The notes under the pieces were generated by a model that did no database searches, was not told the origin of the DNA, and saw only the letters and a list, made by a program, of their open reading frames with translations. DNA of 64,000 nt, taken from Thermothelomyces thermophilus ATCC 42464. Lineage: Eukaryota; Ascomycota; Sordariomycetes; Sordariales; Chaetomiaceae. How positions within the stretch are numbered: position 1 is the first letter of the stretch; the number at the start of each line of letters is the position of its first letter. The stretch covers positions 2,542,001 through 2,606,000 of the forward strand of contig NC_016472.1 in NCBI RefSeq assembly GCF_000226095.1. The letters are read 5' to 3'. Shown here in pieces: positions 56,311 through 64,000 of this stretch. A program made the translations under genes and the position numbers.

Positions 56311-56723
56311 TATCACGATTTGGCTATATAAGGCGACCCAGCAAGGCGCACAGAACCAATCAGGAACCACAAGACCTAAGGACTAATCAGGAAGTGATCG
56401 CAGTGATCGCACTTCGATCAAGACAAACACTTAGGTAACGATCGCAGGATTGTAGTAGCGATCGCACGATCAAGACTCAAGGGGGAAGGACAAGGAAATT
56501 GTATATAGTCACTCGTTCTGGCGAACTCTGGGAGTTCACCAATGGTAACAATCACAATCACAGTACTTATACCAAGTATTGCTAATTACTGTAAGAGACA
56601 ACTCTAAGTGTTATTGTGAACCCTTTGGCTTTACCGAATCCCTTAGACGACCTGCCTGCTTGTCCCGCTTTACCTACCTCCGTCTGGACCCTTTTAGAAG
56701 AAGTCTGAGTTAGGTTTGTCATA
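56311..56723 (+). repeat. Gypsy-2 right LTR
   Basis: 413 bp, same length as the left LTR, differing almost only by transitions. Preceded by a purine-rich tract AAAGGAAGGGCATCA (56296-56310), the likely polypurine primer. Confidence 0.95.
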
Positions 56724-59700
56724 GATTTCTACTATCTGGTTCATTTGTTTAGACTAGCTATCGGTCTATAGGTAGTGGGCTATAGAAAACAATAGCTTGG
56801 TTCTTAGTAGTAAGAATATTTCCTTCTATAGGTCGGATATAAACTTAGGGTCGTGATCACTAATGATCTAGGTAAGTATACCTTAGTTAGTAAATATCTA
56901 GGTCCTTAGAAGTATAGTTACTTATTCTTTAGCTATATATATCTAGTAGCCTATTATAAGTAGCTTTTTTTTACTAAACTTATATATTATAGTATAGAGC
57001 ATATCTACTAGTATATAGCCTTTAAGTGACTAGAGGGTCCTTATGGCTAGAGCCGGCGGCAAGTTAGTAATAAAGTCTATAGCTACTATATAGAATAGTA
57101 TCGGCTAGGTCCGAATTAGCTAGAGTTCCCCTAGTAGTAGGTTCCGGTTAGTCAAGTTTGCCTAGTATACCTTATAGTACTATATGAACTTTAAAACTTT
57201 CTAAGCCTTCTTATAGAAATAGATAGCTATAAGCTCGTTTATTATCTTGTTTTCACCGAAATAGTATATATCATTATAAACAATTTGAAGGATTAGGTTA
57301 ATATAGCTTTTAGGTAGGCAGAGTCTCCTAGTACTATCGAAGTCAATATAGAAAAGTAGCCCGTTTGTTAGTTCAAACGGTCCTATAGGTAGTTTTAGCT
57401 ATCTACGTTTTCTAACCCTATCCTAGTCATTTCTAACTAGGTCCTTCTCGCTTTTATGAAATATATAGTAGATAGGTCTGTACTTACGGTCCTTAGAATA
57501 GCTAGTAATGATCCTAGCTCTAAACTCGTTATTAAGCACCGGTTCTATAATAGTCATGTCTACTATAAAGATATCCTTATCCTACTACTCGCTCTAGATG
57601 TCTCTAAGTTCGTTAGCTAGGCTATCCTTAACCTTTAGATTTTCCTATTCCTATATAGGTGATCTTAATAGTATATTAGGTATAATATTTAAGGTTCCTA
57701 AGATATAGAAGATATTAAGGTTAAATCCGGATAGGTAATTAGCGGTATTAGCTAGTTTAAGATTAGCCTTAGCTAGATCTATCGTAATTAGGGACGTATA
57801 CTTTATAATCCCTTTTATAGGAGTATAGTTAGTAAGGACATTAACTAGATACCTATTCGATTAGACTATCTTCCTAAGCTTCCTAATTACCTAGACAAGT
57901 ATAGTAATCTCTATTATAGTATATCTATAGTACCTTTTTATATTAGTAGTCGCCTATAATATAAATAGAATAGGTTACACTTTACTTATAAGAATGTCCC
58001 TACTAGGAATCTTCTCTCTATCCCAGTCGCCTTTAAGTTAGAAGGCAATAACGCTATAACCGTTATAATATATATCTAGCTTTAGGAATAGAGGCTTTTC
58101 TAGGCAGTAGTGATAGAGGAACTCCTAGTTATATAAGTGCTCCTATAATAGTTAGAAAGATTCAAGTTCCTCTTTGGTTAGGGTGAATTTGATAGTAGAT
58201 ATGACCGCTTTCCGGGTATATTTAGCTTTCCTAGGGTTCAATTTTCCTTCCTTCCGGGCGGCTACCATTAGAGCCGTCTTCTAGGCCTAGAGTAGCCTTA
58301 CTTTGGCATTAAACTATAGAATGCCTTTCCTAAGCTATCTAGCCATTCTAAGGTAATGCTCTAAGCTATCGAGAGTATTTAGAAACTTTAGCTTCTTAAA
58401 GGCAGTAATACGGTTGTCGGTTTTAGTAATACCTTTACTATTTATAACGTACCTAAGGAGTCTTATAGCTAGGTAACCTATAAAGGATTTAGCTATACTA
58501 ATATAAATATAGGCCTTATTAGAGATTTCGTAAACGGTATATAGATATTCTAGGTATTCTTCCTCTATTTTGCTAAAGATAATGATATCGTTAATATATA
58601 CCCTAACGAAATGGCGGTATTTAAGGAAAAGGCTATCTATATAGCGTTATACAAATATAGGTATGTTTTTAAAACTTATAAGTACTATATTAGATTTTTC
58701 TAGATCATAGTAGCTTATAACTACTATATAGTTACTATACTCCTTAGTAACTAGTAACTAGTAGAAGAATCCTAAGGTATCTAAGGCTATAAAGAACTTG
58801 TTACTAACTATAGCAGCTATAATGTCGTCCTAGTTAGGCAAGGGGTAAATATCTAGAACCGTAATTATATTTAATAGTCATAGGTTGACTATACTTCGGC
58901 TCTTCTCAACCTTTACTCCTAGCTTTTCGGAAACCTTCCTCTATACAATAAATACTAGGCATATAATAGGGGTTAGTTTATCTATAAAAGTGAATGTGCC
59001 AGATACCTAGAGCTAATTATAATACTTGTCTAGAGCCTTATAATCTTTAAGCCCTATTAGATACGGTCTGACCATACAGACTTGCTTTTACTAACTATTA
59101 ACTAGGTTAATCTGTATCTTCTAGCTTTCTAGCATTAGTACGATTCCCTTATCACGGTAAAGGTCATATCTATCTAGAAGTTCCTTTACCTTAAGCGTGA
59201 ACTTAGGATTTACATTAGTAATACTAATACTATCCTTGCTTTTAATGGCTAGGATATCGTTAGGTTTCTTAATACTATAGGATAGGGTATAGAAGTTGAC
59301 TCCGTTCGGCGGCTAAAGGTCCTAGCCATTGTCGCTAGTATCTTCCTAGTAATATACGTACTAGGCTCCCTCTAGCTTTTCCTTTAGCTCCTATTTAGTA
59401 ATTCCATTCTAAACCTTAGTTTATATATCCTCTATATTGCTTATATTAACTTAGGCAGTAGTATCCTCTCTATAGTATTCTAAGAGGTAGCTAATCTTGT
59501 CTTCTTTCTAGATAACTATAGGGGTATTAGTATTATTTCTAACAATAGCTACCTAGGGTATATACTAGTTAACTATAGTATCCTAGCCTCTATCTTAGCT
59601 AGTAGTAAAGTGGAAGTACTTGTTCTCTAGAATATTATTAAGCAATAGAATAAAGTATGTCTTGACTATCTAGGTAGAGTATATAGGAATGACAATATAC

Positions 59701-61897
59701 TAGATAGTAGTAACCTTTCAAGAGTTAGGCTTAGGGTTCTTCTTTATAACGTCTCTATAAACCTTTATATTTACTAGTGATCTAAAGATATGGATACCCT
59801 TGACGAAGTTAATTTTAACACCATAAGCCATTATGAAGTCGGTACCTAAGAGCATTTTTAGAGCTAGTTTATCGATAATATCGGCCGTAATATGGATATA
59901 CCCATTAATTAGCGTATTCCTAGCTTCCCCTGAGATATAAAAGTCAAATTCGACCTATTTACTAATCTTAGTCTTTAAATTGACTCCCTTAAAGGTACAA
60001 GGCTCGCCCTTAATCCATTAGGGATTCTTTACCTATTAAGAGATCTATATCTAGTTAACTAGGTTAGTTAAACTGCCTATATCAAAATAGATATCTATAG
60101 TCTAGTCTCTTAGGTTAGCTCGAACCGGAATATATAGGTAGGACGTTTTCCTTAGCCGGTAGAAGGGTATTTCTATACTTAGATTGGCTTCTACCACTTA
60201 GCCGGGCTTAAAGGACAGGAGTGTAGTTTTCTATTATTATTCCTCGGTCAATTCTAACAGGGTAGCCGCTCCTTCTATAAAGTCCCGTTCTACCTAGGGG
60301 AGGTCCTCCTTTGGCAGTTTAGGTAGGTATAGTTTCTTTCTATAATCCTAACGTAGGTAGCGGTATAATGCTCCTTAGCTTACGAATAACTGTTTATAGA
60401 GCCTATAGACATTGCCGTTTTCCTAGATATAGTCTTCCTTAGTAGTGCTAAGGAAGTATACCTCTCTATTGCTATTATCTCTATTAGTCTCGGATTTATA
60501 GTCGCTAATTAGGAGATAGCTAGTAGCTTTAAGCTCTTTATATTCGGCTTTAGCTTTCTTATCTTTACTAGATACTACTATAGTATTATAGTAATAGTAA
60601 GTGCTATCCTTATTAATATGCTTCTAGCTATAGCGATAGAACCGTTAGAAGTAGGGATTCCGTTTACTATATCTGCCCTTTTCCTAGGCTCTAGTGCTCT
60701 AGGGACGGTTGCCTCTGCCTTAGTCATTACGGTCTTTTAGGCAAGGCTCCTAATCCTAGCTTTAGTATCGCTCTCCTTGCGGAAGATACCTATATTTCTA
60801 TTTCTCTCTTTGCCTATAGTGGTTAGACCGGTACTATTAGCCTTGATTACCCTATCTTAGCTTAGTATATGACTAGTTAGCCTAGGCTTTAGGACTACTA
60901 TTGCTACCGCTATCACTATTGCTTAGTCTGTTAGATATATCTTTAACATTAAATATAATAGCCTTCTATAGCCTCCTTTTGGCTTTAAGCTCTTTAGATA
61001 GTACCTCCTATTTTCTAGTAATATATAAGAGGTACTAGTCAAGTATATCTATTTTCTATAGCTTAGGATAGAGCTTATAGAGCGCTAGGGTCATTGCTAA
61101 CCAAAGTCTGGTCAAAAGCTAGTAGTTCGTCTTATCTCCCTAGACTTAGATATAATAGAAGAGGTCCATCGCAAACTTATAGATTGATTCACCTATAATA
61201 AGGTCATCCTTAGTATAGCTGTTCTAGACTAGCCATTAGCCTACCTAATTAAACTAGATGCCAAACCATTCCTTAATCCTTTAGAGCTATATCTCTATAC
61301 TTAAGCAGAGGGTTTCCTTCTTAATAGGCGACAGTTACTATTTATACTACTATAGAGCTAACCTATAGAATAATACCTATAGGTCATTCTATGGAAGGAG
61401 TTCCTTAGAGACGTTTCCTTTAACCGTATTATAGATACGCTTAATCTAAAGGTTAGCATCTATATAATAATAGATCTTCTTATAATAGAAGATTAGCTAG
61501 CCATTGGTAATCTTTTAGTTAATATCTAGCTAGAGTAAACTAATATTAGTAATCTTTTATACCTAGTTAGTAGCTAGTTATAGTAATATATATACTAGCT
61601 ATAGCTAAAGGGAACTAATATCTATTAGTTTAGTTATAGCGTTCTATAGGAGTCTAACTATAGCCTATTAGAGCAGTCTTATAATTATCTCCTCGATTAA
61701 ATCTAATAGTAAGAAAGGTATATACCCCCTAGTTAAGGTATCTCTTACTAGTATCGGCATTACTATTAGCAATCCTTTCATTAAATAGGCCGTTAGTCAA
61801 AGGTTTTAAGAGGACCCTTATTAAGGTTTTTCCCTTTCTAGAAGCTCCCTTAGTACATTAGTTATAATTGCTTATTAGATTTAATAGACCCTATAAG
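56724..61897 (-). mobile_element. Gypsy-3, 5' part: older chromovirus on the minus strand
   Basis: Reading the minus strand downward from about 61.8 kb: gag-like region (61.6-60.6 kb), protease-like region near 60.1-59.8 kb (LLGTDFIMAYGVKINFVKGI), and pol N-terminus (YTLSYSIKKPNDILAIKS). RT follows, about 59.1-58.3 kb, with VEKSRSIVN, NKFFIALDTLGFFYQLLVTK, the box VYINDIIIFSKIEEEYLEYL (58605-58560; the first Asp is now Asn) and IAKSFIGYLAIRLL. RNase H-like sequence comes next, then integrase (57.4-56.72 kb: VAIDFITNLPPALA, IISDHDPKFISDL), broken at the gypsy-2 insertion and resuming at 49213. The 5' LTR could not be delimited. Confidence 0.85.
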
Positions 61898-64000
61898 TCT
61901 CTTACATCTTTACAAATACCCTACCAAAACATACGAAACTACCATCGCTAGAAAGCTCTCGAAAAATGCTATCTAACGGCATTACTTTCAACTACACACG
62001 AGCCATTACGGGTATACAACAGGCACAGCAGGCGTAGGAACCAGACCCGACTATAATCTAACCGTACCTCGCGTGCCCGTCAAAATTTTCGCCGTATAGA
62101 CTACCTAGCGCCCCTAAACGTAACGTCGATTTAAGGCCTAACGCTAAGCTACTAAGTAGGGAGGCCTATAGCTTTAAACTAATTAAAAGGGGGCCTATTA
62201 TAGGCCTACCTTACCCTAGATATCAAGGAGCTAAGGGGTCTTATTATATAACTAGTTAACCTCGTACTAAGCCCTAAACAAGGCAAGGTATAAGACCTTG
62301 CTAATAGGCTCTCATAAGGCCTTATAACTATTATTATAAGCCTAGTTCTAAACCTATAGGAACTTATAGCTAAGGAAATCAAAAAGGGGCTTAGAGAAGC
62401 CCTAAAGGCTACCCCCTGCCCTACCTAGGCGTAGGTAGCCATAGGCTCGTAATAAGAGGTAATAGGCCCCTAGGGAGGCCTACCATTAGCCAAGGCAGTG
62501 CTATTACGGGCCTTATAAGAGATTACAATATAGAACGTAAGCTTATAGGAGAACCTTAAAGCCTAAACCCTAGCTAAAATAGTCTAAGTAATTAATAGGG
62601 CTTCTAGCCGCTAGGGAGCCGTTATAGCTAGGAAGCTCCTAAGTAGGGATATAGTAATAGTCTTTAAAGACAAGGCTATTAAGGATCAGTATTCGGTTAA
62701 TAAGCGATAGATGGCTATAGCCTTTAGAGAGAAGGCTAGAGAGGTTGGCAAGGCCTATATAGTCCTAGCTAAAGGAGTCTAGAAGGAGGAGCTATAGGGG
62801 GTTAGTGTATAAGACTTTAAAGGGGCTATAGGCCTATACTCGATCGAAATAGTCAAGTTCCGGCTGCTAAAGAGCCTGTAGAGGAAGTAGGCCACGGTAC
62901 TTCTAGGCCTATAGGACCTTAAAGAGGCCTAGAAGGCATATAACGAGGGCATAGTCCAGGATACCTAGGTACTGGACTATAAGCCTTACTAGGATGCTCT
63001 AGAGCTAAGATAATACTATAGGTATTAGAGCTTTGGCTATACCTAGTAGTATTACTAGTAGCCGGCCTATTATAGCTATTATAGTATAAAGGCCTATAGG
63101 GAAGGGGGGAAGGCTAGGGAGGCCTAGTGCTCTACCTACTCTAACTAACTCCCTTATAGGTATATAGCCTATAGGGGCCCTTATATAGCGTAGTATAGGG
63201 GCTGCCTAAAGAAAGTTAAGGCCTAGGAAAGGGCTAGGGAGGCCTACTAGTATAGACCCTAAACCTTCTAACTATTAAAGCAACTATACTAGAAGGTAGC
63301 CTTTGAGTTTAGTAACTAGCCAGAAGATAATAACCACTATTAAACTAGGGCCAAATGCCCCTATAGGAGGCCTACCCTGGCCTAACAGGCGGTTAGGAGT
63401 ACTTTATTTAATGCCTAATAGACCTATTTCTATAGCCTAGAACCCCCTCCTTTTCATAACTAGCTAAGGGGGTAACAGTTATAGAGCTAATTACTATACC
63501 TTTAGCCTCTGCTCTAGTTACCTTAAATATAAATTAAGATCCTTTAGTAGAATACCTAAGGTAATAAACAGGCCCTTAAGGTCCTACTAGAGGAGGCTAA
63601 ATATGACCTACTAGCTATCTAGGAACCGTAGATTAACCGGTTTATAGCGTTAATATATTACCCCTAGGCTTCAAAATACTACCTAGTTTATAAGCCTAAG
63701 GGCAAGGCAGCTATTCTAGTAGCTAAGCGCTTTTTAGTTAGCTAGTAGGACTATTTGGTAGAGGAGAATTAATATAAGGTGACCTTTCTGGCCCTAGGAG
63801 AGAGGGGGTTCGAGCTCTAATTAGTCTATAATAACAAGGGGGAGCAGGCCCTCTTATAGGACCTACTAGCCCTACTTTAGCTAACCTACCCCCTGGTTCT
63901 TATAGGTAACTTTAACCTTTACTACCTAGTCTAGGACCTATTTGATAGGCTTAGTTTAGGGGCTAGGGACCTCCTTAGCTTTATAAATTAGTAAGACCTT
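61898..64000 (+). mobile_element. LINE copy B (Tad-like), 5' part, runs off the window
   Basis: Plus-strand copy of the same LINE as copy A, starting near 61898. ORF1 remnant about 62.2-63.4 kb (IARKLLSRDIVIVFKDKAIK, IGLYSIEIVKFRLLKSL) with a zinc-knuckle region near 63013-63150 (YYRYxSFGYTxxYY ... AYYSYYSIKAYREGG), in which most Cys are now Tyr. The endonuclease starts about 63.55 kb (KYDLLAI, VTFLALGERGFEL, VYNNKGEQALL) and the catalytic motif reads GNFNLYYLV (family GDFNLHHPV). The sequence is truncated by the window edge after DLLSFIN. Confidence 0.88.

Larger units (their letters stand above)
49214..56723 (+). mobile_element. Gypsy-2: complete Ty3/gypsy chromovirus, moderately RIP-mutated
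   Basis: 7510 bp between two 413-bp LTRs with a 5-bp target duplication, inserted into the integrase of gypsy-3. Order: gag with zinc knuckle, protease, RT, RNase H, integrase, chromodomain on the + strand, then an antisense frame before the 3' LTR. Many CAA/CAG codons survive, and the RT box YYLDDILIFS is intact, so it is younger or less RIPed than its neighbours. In-frame TAG codons still disable it. Confidence 0.95.
32334..64000. other. RIP-degraded nested transposon block (AT-rich heterochromatin-like)
   Basis: From about 32334 to the window end, TpA is extremely common while CpA and TpG are nearly absent in most stretches; CpG is retained. Every recognisable transposon frame has TAG/TAA at expected Trp/Gln codons, Tyr at expected Cys and His positions, and Asn or Lys at acidic catalytic positions. 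This is the footprint of C-to-T mutation at CpA on both strands, that is RIP. Gypsy-2 (49.2-56.7 kb) is visibly less affected than its surroundings. No intact cellular gene is present. Confidence 0.93.

Noticed and set aside
1-64000. tRNA, rRNA or other structured RNA genes
   Set aside because: No cloverleaf, 5S or snoRNA-like segment could be supported by eye. A tRNAscan/Infernal search would be needed to exclude them.

Overview
This is a 64-kb window of a filamentous ascomycete genome (Pezizomycotina; most likely Sordariomycetes, and the order is an inference). The grounds are GC-rich genes with 49-138-nt GT-AG introns, fungus-specific secreted families (G1/A4 glutamic peptidase, AA11-like LPMO with a C-terminal module, Asp f 4-like protein), and a sharp division between normal DNA and repeat DNA carrying the signature of repeat-induced point mutation (RIP): TpA excess, CpA/TpG depletion, CAG/CAA/TGG codons turned into stops, and Cys turned into Tyr.

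Layout. (1) 1-4.9 kb is gene-free. It holds a tiny 5'-truncated LINE tail with a 12-bp target duplication (680-783) and a RIP-killed Tc1/mariner-type element with perfect terminal inverted repeats (2013-4490), itself split by a lightly mutated solo LTR (3355-3768, 5-bp duplication). (2) 4.95-30.5 kb is a gene island with nine protein genes: G1-family peptidase (+), Prm10/ThrE-like membrane protein (+), class I histone deacetylase Rpd3 (-), proteasome lid deubiquitinase Rpn11 (+), an unrecognised low-complexity protein (+), AA11-like LPMO (-), ESCRT cofactor Vta1 (-), an Mpd1-type ER disulfide isomerase (+), exosome ring subunit Rrp41 (-). A tenth gene, an Asp f 4-like secreted protein (+), closes the island. 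(3) 30.5-32.3 kb is empty intergenic DNA. (4) 32.3-64 kb is one continuous nested block of RIP-degraded transposons with no intact gene.

The transposon block can be dissected from its junctions. A Tad-like LINE (copy A, minus strand, about 34.25-46.70 kb) is interrupted by a complete Ty3/gypsy chromovirus (gypsy-1, 36967-44212; 329-bp LTRs; duplication ACTAT). A second, less mutated chromovirus (gypsy-2, 49214-56723; 413-bp LTRs; duplication G/AATTT) lies inside the integrase of an older minus-strand chromovirus (gypsy-3). A second LINE copy (B, plus strand) starts near 61.9 kb, head to head with copy A, and runs off the window. Unclassified ORF remnants lie at 32.3-34.25 and 46.7-48.3 kb, on both sides of LINE A.

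The most unusual observation is that gypsy-1 and gypsy-2, which belong to different chromovirus families, each carry an additional antisense reading frame between the end of pol and the 3' LTR. In gypsy-2 it looks like a Cys-rich segment followed by a charged coiled coil. In gypsy-1 the antisense protein is different and I do not recognise it.

The cellular genes do not form one pathway. They are mostly housekeeping (chromatin, proteasome, RNA decay, ESCRT, ER folding) interspersed with secreted enzymes. Pairs share divergent promoters (RPD3/RPN11; VTA1/MPD1) or convergent 3' ends (PRM10-like/RPD3; hypothetical/AA11; MPD1/RRP41). All coordinates of intron-containing genes span from start to stop codon; exon limits were read by eye from splice sites and protein continuity.
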